A DNA stretch of 64,000 nucleotides from Thermomonas sp. S9 (GTDB lineage: Bacteria; Pseudomonadota; Gammaproteobacteria; Xanthomonadales; Xanthomonadaceae). Below the pieces are notes generated by a model. The model saw only the letters and a list, made by a program, of their open reading frames with translations. It was not told the DNA's origin and did not search any database. The position numbers were made by a program, and so were the translations under genes. Below, piece after piece: positions 46,515 to 54,025 of this stretch. The first letter of the stretch is position 1, and each line of letters starts with the position of its first letter. The stretch lies in assembly GCF_024704365.1 (NCBI RefSeq), contig NZ_JAJDFY010000001.1, positions 1,531,001 through 1,595,000 on the forward strand, read 5' to 3'.

Positions 46515-47003
46515 ATGTCCGAACCCACCGACGCCATCCTCGAGCTGCTGCGGCACCAGGGCGAGACCCTGCTGGACTTGCGCAGGGCCCAGTCGAAACA
46601 GACCGAGGACCTGCACGCAATCCGCGTCGAGCAGGCTGGGATGGCCGCCCGGTTGGAGGCCATGACGTCGATTCCGGCCCGCGTGGCCACGCTGGAGCGC
46701 CAGTTCGCGGCGCACGGCGAAGCCCTGCGGCAGCACACCGAGCTGCATTCCGGCCACACCCGCATGCTGGAGGCGCTCAAGACCGACGCCGACAAGCGCA
46801 GCGGCTGGTCCGGGCCGGTCGGCAAGATCGTCCTGGGCGTGGTGACAGCCGCCGCCGTGATCCTGCTCGGCGCCTTCCTGGCGCTGCTGGGCATCCGAGG
46901 CGCCAAGGCAGCGCCGCCGCCCGACCTGCGGCTGGACGATGCCGCGAACGCCAAGTGCTGGGGCGCGCCGCCCGCGCGCCGCCCGAAATACCTGTCCGTC
47001 TGA
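46515..47003 (+). CDS. Coiled-coil membrane protein of the lysis region
   Basis: 162 aa from ATG at 46515. A long N-terminal coiled coil (AILELLRHQGETLLDLRRAQ...), one membrane helix (IVLGVVTAAAVILLGAFLALLG, residues 115-136) and a short Pro-rich tail. The longer upstream frame is not protein-like. Could be a holin or an accessory lysis protein. Confidence 0.6.
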   Translation: MSEPTDAILELLRHQGETLLDLRRAQSKQTEDLHAIRVEQAGMAARLEAMTSIPARVATLERQFAAHGEALRQHTELHSGHTRMLEALKTDADKRSGWSGPVGKIVLGVVTAAAVILLGAFLALLGIRGAKAAPPPDLRLDDAANAKCWGAPPARRPKYLSV

Positions 47004-47018
47004 CCCGAGGCCCGCCCC

Positions 47019-47417
47019 ATGCCGCAGCCGAAGTTCTGGGCCAATCTCAAGGCCTTCTCCCGCAAGCTGGTCCCGAGCCGCGCCGCGCGCTGGACCCTGC
47101 TGTACGTCCCGGCCTTCACCGCGGTGCTGCTGCTGGCCCTGCGCGTGATCGGCGGGCTCGATGACCTGGTCGCCTACGTCATGGAGGTTGGCACCCGCTC
47201 CCTGCCGGTCCTGATCGGCGTCGCGCTGACCTACGGCTTGGCCACGGGCCTGCAGTGGAACCTGGACAACACCGAGCGCGCGCGCCTGCAGCGCATCGTC
47301 GCCGGGGAGGAGGAGGGCAGCCAGTGGGGCGCGTTCTCGATTCTCGCCGGCGAAATGCTCTCGATCCTGGCGCTGCTGGTCCTGATCCTGCGCGCGCTGC
47401 TGGTGTGGCAGGGCTGA
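47019..47417 (+). CDS. Putative holin, three membrane spans
   Basis: 132 aa. Hydrophobic helices at about residues 27-45 (LLYVPAFTAVLLLALRVIG), 58-75 (SLPVLIGVALTYGLATGL) and 110-130 (MLSILALLVLILRALLVW). Size, topology and position just before the endolysin (TGATG coupled) fit a class-I holin. Confidence 0.62.
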   Translation: MPQPKFWANLKAFSRKLVPSRAARWTLLYVPAFTAVLLLALRVIGGLDDLVAYVMEVGTRSLPVLIGVALTYGLATGLQWNLDNTERARLQRIVAGEEEGSQWGAFSILAGEMLSILALLVLILRALLVWQG

Positions 47418-48241
47418 TGCGCCTCGCTGCGCTCGTTCTGGCGGCCTCGCTGCTGCTGGGCTGCGCAGAATCCAAGCAGGAGGCCGCCCATAGCGTCGAT
47501 TCGGCCGTTGCCGACGCCGCGGAGGCAGTGGCCGACCAGGTAGGGGAAGTCCAGGCCGCCGGGGCCGAGGCCACGGTTCCGGCGGTCCTGGCATTGCGCG
47601 AGGCGGTCGACAGCATCACCGTCGAGCCGCTACCGCCGGCCACCGTGGTGGATCCGGCTATCTTCGAGCTGGTCGTGCGCTGGGAGGTCACCTCGCAGGC
47701 GCAGTACGTCCGCAAGTACCAGGGCGTGATCTGCCCGGGCGGCGCGTCCGGCCCGACCATCGGCATCGGCTACGACCTCGGCACCCAGACGCCGGCCGCG
47801 ATTCGCGCCGCGTGGGGCTGGCACCCGGCCATCGACCAACTGGTCACCGCTTCCGGGCAGGTTGGCCCCGACCGCTGCGCCGCGTGGCGTGCCGAGCATC
47901 GCGGGATCCGCGTGGCCTACGACGACGCCCTGCGCGTGTTCGCCACCCACGACTGGCCGCGCTACGTGGCCATGGCCGCGCGGGCCTACCGCAACGGCTG
48001 GAACGACCTGACCGTGAACCACCAGCGCGGGCTCGCCGGCAACGGCTACAACCGCGGGTTCAGCTTCGTCGGCAGTCGCAAGACCGAAATGCGCGTCATC
48101 CGGGACACCTGCGTGCCTGGGAACCTCGCGCCATGCACCGCCGACCAGCTCCGCGCCTCGTGCCGGGTCTGGGAGGGCACCCCCATCTACAACGGGCTCT
48201 GCGCGCGGCGCCGCGCCGAGGCCGCGTTCGTCATCCGCTAG
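47417..48241 (+). CDS. Endolysin, lysozyme-like, with lipoprotein signal
   Basis: 274 aa. The N-terminus MRLAALVLAASLLLGCAES is a lipoprotein signal with Cys16, followed by a helical linker rich in Ala/Glu/Val. The catalytic part has a possible catalytic Glu in VVRWEVTS (near residue 92) and PTIGIGYDLG, the pattern of pesticin/T4-type muramidases (E...D...T). A lipid-anchored endolysin would be exported by Sec and held at a membrane until released. The role is well supported by context; the exact GH family is not. Confidence 0.75.
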   Translation: MRLAALVLAASLLLGCAESKQEAAHSVDSAVADAAEAVADQVGEVQAAGAEATVPAVLALREAVDSITVEPLPPATVVDPAIFELVVRWEVTSQAQYVRKYQGVICPGGASGPTIGIGYDLGTQTPAAIRAAWGWHPAIDQLVTASGQVGPDRCAAWRAEHRGIRVAYDDALRVFATHDWPRYVAMAARAYRNGWNDLTVNHQRGLAGNGYNRGFSFVGSRKTEMRVIRDTCVPGNLAPCTADQLRASCRVWEGTPIYNGLCARRRAEAAFVIR

Positions 48242-48250
48242 GAGACCACC

Positions 48251-48475
48251 ATGTCTACCAAGGAACCCGAAATCCCGATCACCGAGTCCAAGTCCACCGC
48301 CATCGTCGGCCACGGCTACGACCGTGCGAGCCAGAAGATGGTGCTGGTGTTCAACGGCGGCCGCCGCTACACCTACGCCGACGTGCCGGCCGAGACCTAC
48401 GAGGCGCTCAAGGCCGCAAAGAGCATGGGCCAGTTCTACGGCACCCACATCAACGGCAAGTTCAAGGCGATCTGA
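48251..48475 (+). CDS. KTSC-domain phage protein
   Basis: 74 aa. STAIVGHGYDRASQKMVLVFNGGRRYTYADVPAETYEALKAAKSMGQFYGTHINGKF is a KTSC domain, common in phages and linked to lysyl-tRNA synthetase-like C-terminal modules. Its function in the lysis cassette is unknown. Confidence 0.78.
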   Translation: MSTKEPEIPITESKSTAIVGHGYDRASQKMVLVFNGGRRYTYADVPAETYEALKAAKSMGQFYGTHINGKFKAI

Positions 48476-48477
48476 CC

Positions 48478-48852
48478 ATGAGCGTACTGGACCGGGCCGC
48501 CGGCGCCGTAACCGCGCGCATGCTGGCCTGGGCCATCCTGATCGTGCTGGTGCTGCTCGGCCTGCTGGGCCTGTCCATCGCCGGCAACGTCCGCCAGTGG
48601 GCCGACCACCGCGCCTACGTGAAGTCCGAGGGCGACCGGCTGCAGTCCGCGGCGATGAAAGCCGGCCTGCAGGTGGCGGCAAGCATTGCCAAGCAGAAGC
48701 AGAAGGACGATCCCAGGCTGATCGAGGCCGTGAGCCGCATCGAGGCGCGCGTCGCCAAGCTGCAGGGCGCCCAGCGCCCGGCGCCGCTGCCCGCGCAGTG
48801 CGCGCCCGGCAAGCAGCGCATGGACGCTGTGAACGCAGGAGCCGACCCGTGA
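48478..48852 (+). CDS. Inner-membrane spanin (Rz-like)
   Basis: 124 aa. One N-terminal membrane helix (MLAWAILIVLVLLGLLGLSIAG) then a helical periplasmic part (DHRAYVKSEGDRLQSAAMKAG...AVSRIEARVAKLQG). Followed with GTGA overlap by a lipoprotein, the usual Rz/Rz1 arrangement. Confidence 0.68.
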   Translation: MSVLDRAAGAVTARMLAWAILIVLVLLGLLGLSIAGNVRQWADHRAYVKSEGDRLQSAAMKAGLQVAASIAKQKQKDDPRLIEAVSRIEARVAKLQGAQRPAPLPAQCAPGKQRMDAVNAGADP

Positions 48853-49160
48853 GCCGCCTCTCCCTGATCGTGGTGCTGCTGGGCCTGACCGGCTGCCCGC
48901 GCTGGATCGTCAAGCCGGATCCCGTGCCGGCGCAGTGCGACGCCATCTGCTACGTGGACGACAAGACCGCAGACGACTCGGCCTGCGCCAGCCGCGCGCG
49001 CTGGGAGGGCGACCCGGCTGACCCCAAGGCAATCGACGGGCTGATCTACGGCACCGTCCCGGCCTTGCGCAAAGAGACCTGGACCTGCGGCGTGCGCCTC
49101 AAGGCATGCCAGCAGTGCATCGACCGGCTGGTGAAGGCCGGCGTGATCGCCAAGCCCTGA
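48849..49160 (+). CDS. Outer-membrane spanin-like lipoprotein (Rz1-like)
   Basis: 103 aa from a GTG. Signal with lipobox GLTGC (Cys near residue 16) and Pro-containing start (KPDPVPAQC). It is longer than classic Rz1 and has eight Cys, so it may have additional structure. Coupled to the spanin gene. Confidence 0.62.
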   Translation: MSRLSLIVVLLGLTGCPRWIVKPDPVPAQCDAICYVDDKTADDSACASRARWEGDPADPKAIDGLIYGTVPALRKETWTCGVRLKACQQCIDRLVKAGVIAKP

Positions 49161-49163
49161 GCC

Positions 49164-49319
49164 GTGCCGCTTCCCCACGAGCTTCCCATCACGAGCCCTG
49201 GCGCGTGGTGCTTCATCTGCGGCGAGCCGCTCAAGGACTGCCCCACGCCGACTGACTGCGGCCTGGCCCGATCCGAACCTGAACGCGGCGCCACGCTGCC
49301 GCTGCTGCCCGAGGACTGA
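49164..49319 (+). CDS. Small Cys-rich phage protein
   Basis: 51 aa from GTG at 49164: VPLPHELPITSPGAWCFICGEPLKDC...DCGLA. CxxC plus two Cys suggest a small zinc knuckle. Fits tightly between its neighbours (three bases each side). Confidence 0.45.
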   Translation: MPLPHELPITSPGAWCFICGEPLKDCPTPTDCGLARSEPERGATLPLLPED

Positions 49320-49322
49320 CCC

Positions 49323-49643
49323 ATGGCCAAGACCAAGAAGCCCGTGCGCCGCGCCGCGCCGGCGAAGAAGTGCGCGCCGAAGAAGTCGGTCAAGCGCAAG
49401 CCGATCCCGACACAGGTCGCCGATGGCGCGCTGCGACACAACCCGCGCGCGGTAGCGTTCAAGCCGAAGCACCCCACGGTCGAGGAACAGTTCCAGGCCG
49501 AGGCGCGCGCGCTTCCCGAGGCGCCGCAGCCCAAGCCCAGCCTGTGGCGTCGCTTCCGCAGCGCGATCACCGGTCGCTGGGTCTCGCGCCTGTTCGCCAA
49601 GGCGCACGCAGATACCACCGTGAGTGAGAAGGTCCGCAAGTGA
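49323..49643 (+). CDS. Small very basic phage protein
   Basis: 106 aa. Lys/Arg/Ala-rich start (AKTKKPVRRAAPAKKCAPKKSVKRK) like a nucleic-acid-binding tail, then Pro-rich part. Overlaps the next start. Unknown role. Confidence 0.5.
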   Translation: MAKTKKPVRRAAPAKKCAPKKSVKRKPIPTQVADGALRHNPRAVAFKPKHPTVEEQFQAEARALPEAPQPKPSLWRRFRSAITGRWVSRLFAKAHADTTVSEKVRK

Positions 49644-50044
49644 GCAGGACGCCCGCCAATAGCGCGCTGACCGTGCAGCGCGGCGCGACGTGGGAGGACG
49701 AGTTCACCTATCTGGACGAGAACGGCCTGCCGATCGACCTGACAGGCTACGAGGCCCGCATGCAGGTGCGGACGCTGGCCACACGCTACGGCACCAGCAC
49801 GACCGGGGTCATGCTGGAGGCATCGACCACCGGCGCCAACCCCTTGCTGGTCTGGGACACGGCTGCCACCGGCCGACTGCGCATTGTCGCGCGGCCCGAC
49901 CAGCACGAGGCCCTGAACGCCGGCAACGCCAAGAAGGCCAAGTACGCATACGCCATCGAGCTGCACAAGCCCGATGGCACCGGGGAATACGTCCTGCCGC
50001 TGGTCGAAGGCGTCCTGACAGTGCGGGGCGAGGTCGCGCGCTGA
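49640..50044 (+). CDS. Phage virion-associated beta-sandwich protein
   Basis: 134 aa from a GTG. NSALTVQRGATWEDEFTYLDENGLPIDLTGYEARMQVR resembles the small tail-fibre-associated beta proteins of many phages (DUF7264-like). It is followed by fibre genes. Confidence 0.55.
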   Translation: MSRTPANSALTVQRGATWEDEFTYLDENGLPIDLTGYEARMQVRTLATRYGTSTTGVMLEASTTGANPLLVWDTAATGRLRIVARPDQHEALNAGNAKKAKYAYAIELHKPDGTGEYVLPLVEGVLTVRGEVAR

Positions 50045-50421
50045 TGACCGTCGTCACCAGCCAGGGTGCCACCCGCACCTTGGTAGTCGCCAAGCCTGTC
50101 CCCGTGCGAACCGTCGAGCAGCAATCCGAGACCGTGGAGGTGCTGGAGCAGTCCCCGGCCGTGCTGGTCGATGCCGATACCCAGCGCAGCGTGCGGGCGT
50201 CGTCACCCGGCGTGCAGGGGCCGCCCGGCGACGCCGGTGCGGTGACGACCGTGAACGGCAGGACAGGCGACGTGGTGCTGGACGCGCCCGACGTCAACGC
50301 CGACCCCGAGGGCGCCGCCATCGCCGCGGCCAGTGCGGCCATCGCCTCCCACCTGGCCGACCCCGACCCGCACGGCCAGTACGTGGCCGATGGGGACATA
50401 CTGAACGGAGGAAATTTCTGA
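50044..50421 (+). CDS. Tail-fibre-associated protein with collagen-like motif
   Basis: 125 aa. Middle reads SSPGVQGPPGDAGAVTTVNGRTGDVVLDAPDV and end DPDPHGQYVADGDIL, both common in phage fibre/adaptor proteins. TGATG coupled at the start and overlapping the large fibre gene. Confidence 0.58.
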   Translation: MTVVTSQGATRTLVVAKPVPVRTVEQQSETVEVLEQSPAVLVDADTQRSVRASSPGVQGPPGDAGAVTTVNGRTGDVVLDAPDVNADPEGAAIAAASAAIASHLADPDPHGQYVADGDILNGGNF

Positions 50422-52001
50422 TGGCCATCACCCTACGTCTCAAGCGCCGGTCCTCCGGTGGCGCCGCTGGCGCGCCGGCCGCGCTCAAGAGCGCCGAGCC
50501 CGCGTTCAACGAAGCCGACAAGATCCTTTACTACGGTTTCGGCGACGACGGCGGCGCAAACGCCACGTCGATCATCCCCATCGGCGGCGAGGGGGCGTTC
50601 CTGACGCTCGCCACCGTGCAGACGGTGACTGGCAACAAGACGTTCACCGGCACCGTCACCGTCCCCACGCCCACGGCCGGCGACCATGCCGCCACCAAGG
50701 CCTACGTCGACGGCGCGGTGTCCTCGGTCAGCATCCCGGACGGCGACAAGGGCGACATCACGATTTCCAGCAGCGGCACGGTCTGGACCATCGACAACGG
50801 CGTGGTGACCAACGCCAAGCTGGCCAATGTGGCCACGGCGACGATCAAGGGCCGCGCCACGGCCGGCACAGGCGCGCCGGAGGACCTGACCGCGACCCAG
50901 GTCAAGACCCTGCTGGCGCTGACGAAGAACGATGTCGGGCTGGGCAACGTAGACAACACCGCGGACGCGGCGAAGAACGTGGCCACCGCGGCGACGTGGA
51001 CCACCGCCCGCACCCTGACCGTCGGCGGTACCGGCAAGAGCGTCAACGGCTCGGCTAACGTGGCGTGGAGCCTCGCCGAAATCTTCAGCGCCAGCCAAAC
51101 GGCCAAGACGTTCCTCGCTGCCCCGACCGGCGCGGCCGGCGCGCCGACGTTCCGTACCATCGTCGCAGCCGACCTGCCCGACCTCTCTGGCACTTACCAG
51201 CCGCTGGATGCCGAACTGTCTGCGCTCGCCGGGCTGACCAGCGCCGCGAACAAGTTGCCGCGCTTCACCGGCTCCGGCACCGCCGATCTGCTGGACTTCA
51301 GCACCGATGGCACGCTGGCGGCGAACAGCGACACCACGATCGCCTCGCAGAAGGCGGTCAAGACCTATGTCGATGGTCTGCTCGCGGCCAACGACGCGAT
51401 GGTGTTCAAGGGCGTCATCAACGCCAGCGCGAACCCGAACTACCCGGCAGCTGACGCCGGCCACACGTACCGGATCAGCGTCGCCGGCAAGATCGGCGGC
51501 GCCAGCGGCCCGAACGTCGAGGCCGGCGACATGCTGATCTGCACCACCGACGGCACCGCCGCCGGCACGCAGGCGACGGTCGGCGCCAACTGGGCGATCA
51601 TCCAGACCAACATCGACGGCGCGCTGACCACGGCGAACATCGGCAGCACGGTGCAGGCCTACGACGCCACGCTCCAGAACCTGGCGGGCCTGGCCACGGC
51701 CGCGAACCAGGGCCTGTACCTGACCGGCACCGACACGTTCGCCACGTTCTCGCTCACCGCCGGCGGGCGCGCGCTGGGCGGCGTGGCCGGCACGGCCAAC
51801 ACGTTCCCCTACTTCAGCGCCGCCAACACGGTGACGCTGGGGTCGATCACCGCTGCCGGCCTGGCCATTCTGGCGGCGGCCGACGCTACCGCGCAGCGCA
51901 CCGCGCTGGGCCTCGGCACGATGGCCACCCAGAACGCCAACGCAGTGGCGATCACCGGCGGCACCATCGACGGCGTTGTGCTCGACGGCGGCGTCTATTG
52001 A
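50421..52001 (+). CDS. Tail fibre protein
   Basis: 526 aa. N-terminal AITLRLKRRSSGGAAGAPAALKSAEPAFNEADKILYYG, an anchor motif of phage fibres, then repeated collar-like segments (TVTGNKTFTGTVTVPTPTAGDHAATKAYVDGAV; LLALTKNDVGLGNVDNTADAAK; IASQKAVKTYVDGLLAAND). Gly/Ala/Thr-rich throughout. Receptor binding or virion fibre role. Confidence 0.85.
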   Translation: MAITLRLKRRSSGGAAGAPAALKSAEPAFNEADKILYYGFGDDGGANATSIIPIGGEGAFLTLATVQTVTGNKTFTGTVTVPTPTAGDHAATKAYVDGAVSSVSIPDGDKGDITISSSGTVWTIDNGVVTNAKLANVATATIKGRATAGTGAPEDLTATQVKTLLALTKNDVGLGNVDNTADAAKNVATAATWTTARTLTVGGTGKSVNGSANVAWSLAEIFSASQTAKTFLAAPTGAAGAPTFRTIVAADLPDLSGTYQPLDAELSALAGLTSAANKLPRFTGSGTADLLDFSTDGTLAANSDTTIASQKAVKTYVDGLLAANDAMVFKGVINASANPNYPAADAGHTYRISVAGKIGGASGPNVEAGDMLICTTDGTAAGTQATVGANWAIIQTNIDGALTTANIGSTVQAYDATLQNLAGLATAANQGLYLTGTDTFATFSLTAGGRALGGVAGTANTFPYFSAANTVTLGSITAAGLAILAAADATAQRTALGLGTMATQNANAVAITGGTIDGVVLDGGVY

Positions 52002-52004
52002 GTG

Positions 52005-52033
52005 CGTTATGATTGAGCGCCACCATCATAACG
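52005..52033. repeat. Inverted repeat after tail fibre gene
   Basis: CGTTATGAT and ATCATAACG, perfect nine-base arms with an 11-base loop, just after the fibre stop. Could be a hairpin or operator. Confidence 0.45.
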
Positions 52034-52143
52034 TGCATCGCATGAAGAAGTTCACCGGCGAAAAGCGCGGTCGCTGACGCGCTCGGCGTAACGCAGCGTG
52101 TCATCAGCCTGATCGTGCGCAATGTCAGCTACAAGGAATCTTG
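52010..52143 (+). pseudogene. Possible remnant of a small HTH gene
   Basis: MIERHHHNVHRMKKFTGEKR reads from 52010, then a shifted frame gives AVADALGVTQRVISLIVRNVSYKES to the stop at 52143. The second part looks like the helix-turn-helix often found in small HNH-associated phage proteins. Too short and broken to be sure. Confidence 0.3.
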
Positions 52144-53298
52144 ATGGCCTCGATCCTCAAACCGAAGAAAAGCACGACCGCGAGCGTAGTGCCGACGACG
52201 GCGTCGCTTGCGGACGGCGAAATGGCGTTCAACACGGCGGACAAGAAGATTTATGTGCGTGTCGGCGCGGCCATCGTCGATATGCTGCCCCGCTCGGGGG
52301 CCACGACGCTGGCCGGCTACGGCATCACCGACGCCGTAGGCACGACCGGCGACCAGTCGATCGCCGGGAACAAGACCTTCACCGGCGCGCTGGCCGACAG
52401 CGCCGGGCACGTCCGCGATCTGGCGATCAACACCCAGAACGCCGCCTACACGCTGGCGCTGGCCGACCGCGGCAAGTGCGTGCTCAAGAACAACACCACC
52501 GCCTATACGTGGACGATCCCGCCGAACAGCAGCGTGGCGTTCCCGGTCGGCACCATGATCACCCTGCGCAATGCGAATGCCACCGGCGCAGTGACCATCG
52601 CACGAGGCAGTGGCGTCGCCCTGCGCAAGGCCGGCAGCGGCACCGATGCCAATGCCACGCTTGGCGTCTGGGGCATGGCCACCCTGCTCAAGGAGGGCAC
52701 GGATAGCTGGGTCATCAGCGGCACGGGGGGTGAGCTGATGACCATGCAGCAGATGCTGGCCTGCGCCGTCGAGACTGGCGCGCCCTTCACTCCGGTGCTG
52801 CGCGACTACACCAGCGGCAGCAGCGTCACCGAGACCGCGCCTAGCGGTTGCAGTCAGGTGCGCATCTGCGTCTGGTCGGGTGGCAGCGGCGGCGACGCCG
52901 GCGACGGTGCCGTCGGCGGCGATGGCGGCGATAGCGGATCGTATTGCGAGTCCGTGTACTCGATCAGCGGCGGTCAGACTCTAATGTACACGGTAGGAGC
53001 GGGCGGCACCGGCGGGGCATATCCCGCCGGCGCTGGCAACGCCGGCGGCACCAGCACGGTGACCAGCGGAACCGCGACGATCACCACGATGTCGGCTACC
53101 GCGGCACCGTCTGGAGGGAACGTGACGAACACGTATCCGAACGTCGGCGGGCTGGCAGTCGGCCCCGGAGGCGGCGCCGGAGGCACGGCCATCGTGGGGT
53201 GGAGCGGCTACAGTGCAGGCGCTGGTGGTGCTGGCGGCGCCCGATTCACGGCAGGGCAATCTGGCGCGGCTGGGCGCGTGATTTTCTACTACACCTAG
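52144..53298 (+). CDS. Second tail fibre/adhesin with Gly-rich tip
   Basis: 384 aa from ATG at 52144. The N-terminus ASILKPKKSTTASVVPTTASLADGEMAFNTADKKIYVRVG is related to the start of the preceding fibre. The last 150 residues are extremely Gly-rich with GG-x-GG blocks, as in polyglycine-II adhesin tips (S16 gp38 type). Likely host-range determinant. Confidence 0.8.
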   Translation: MASILKPKKSTTASVVPTTASLADGEMAFNTADKKIYVRVGAAIVDMLPRSGATTLAGYGITDAVGTTGDQSIAGNKTFTGALADSAGHVRDLAINTQNAAYTLALADRGKCVLKNNTTAYTWTIPPNSSVAFPVGTMITLRNANATGAVTIARGSGVALRKAGSGTDANATLGVWGMATLLKEGTDSWVISGTGGELMTMQQMLACAVETGAPFTPVLRDYTSGSSVTETAPSGCSQVRICVWSGGSGGDAGDGAVGGDGGDSGSYCESVYSISGGQTLMYTVGAGGTGGAYPAGAGNAGGTSTVTSGTATITTMSATAAPSGGNVTNTYPNVGGLAVGPGGGAGGTAIVGWSGYSAGAGGAGGARFTAGQSGAAGRVIFYYT

Positions 53299-53309
53299 AG
53301 TTTCATCTG

Positions 53310-53353
53310 AAACTGTCTCAAATCAGGTGAAAAACTGTCTCAAATCAGTTGAA
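53310..53353. repeat. 22-bp tandem repeat before terS
   Basis: AAACTGTCTCAAATCAG occurs at 53310-53326 and 53332-53348, each followed by (G/T)TGAA: two copies of a 22-base unit. AT-richer than the surroundings. Lies between the fibre and terminase genes, a typical site for packaging signals. Confidence 0.6.
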
Positions 53354-53407
53354 CAATTACAGTAAGCCTGACTTCCACCTACTGACGCCCCCCCAGCGTC
53401 CATCCCT

Positions 53408-54025
53408 ATGACCACCAAGCCCCACGGGGCGCTGATCGAGTCGGCGCCTGCAAACATCCGCGAAGCCTGGCTGTCGCTGAGCGACAAGCAGCGCGCGCTC
53501 GCCGCAGCTCTGCCCACGGCCAAGTCCAACGAGGCCGCGTTCTTGACCGCAGGCTATGCGGCGTCCGTGGCGCGCAAGAAGAACCAGAAGATCCCGCAGG
53601 CCGTCGTTGACGTGGCGGCCTACCTCGCCGGAGCCGCGCTCAAGGGGGCGGTGCTTGGCGTGCATGAGGTGTTGGGTGAGCTGGCGCATTCGGTGCGCTT
53701 CGATCCGATCGACATCTTCGACGAGAACGATTGCATCAAACCGGTGACGCGGTGGCCTGAGCATGCGCGCCGGGCCTTGGCAAGCGTTGAAGTGTTCGAG
53801 GAGTGGACCAAGGGCAAGGACCCCGAATTCCTGGGCCGCACCAAGAAGGTGAAATTCATCGGCAAGGTCGAGGCCGCCGACAAGGTGCTGCGCGCACTTG
53901 GCGCCTACGCGCCGGAGAAGGTCGAGCACACCCACCGCATCGAAGGCTTGAGCGGCCTATTGGCCGAGCTGGCCGCCACAGGAGCAGACACTGGCCCAGG
54001 ACCTGCAGCAAGCCGTCGGGGCTGA
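53408..54025 (+). CDS. Terminase small subunit
   Basis: 205 aa. The N-terminal SLSDKQRALAAALPTAKSNEAAFLTAGYAASVARKKNQKI is the small-terminase HTH pattern (DNA recognition). Lies directly before the large subunit, overlapping its probable start. Confidence 0.75.
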   Translation: MTTKPHGALIESAPANIREAWLSLSDKQRALAAALPTAKSNEAAFLTAGYAASVARKKNQKIPQAVVDVAAYLAGAALKGAVLGVHEVLGELAHSVRFDPIDIFDENDCIKPVTRWPEHARRALASVEVFEEWTKGKDPEFLGRTKKVKFIGKVEAADKVLRALGAYAPEKVEHTHRIEGLSGLLAELAATGADTGPGPAASRRG

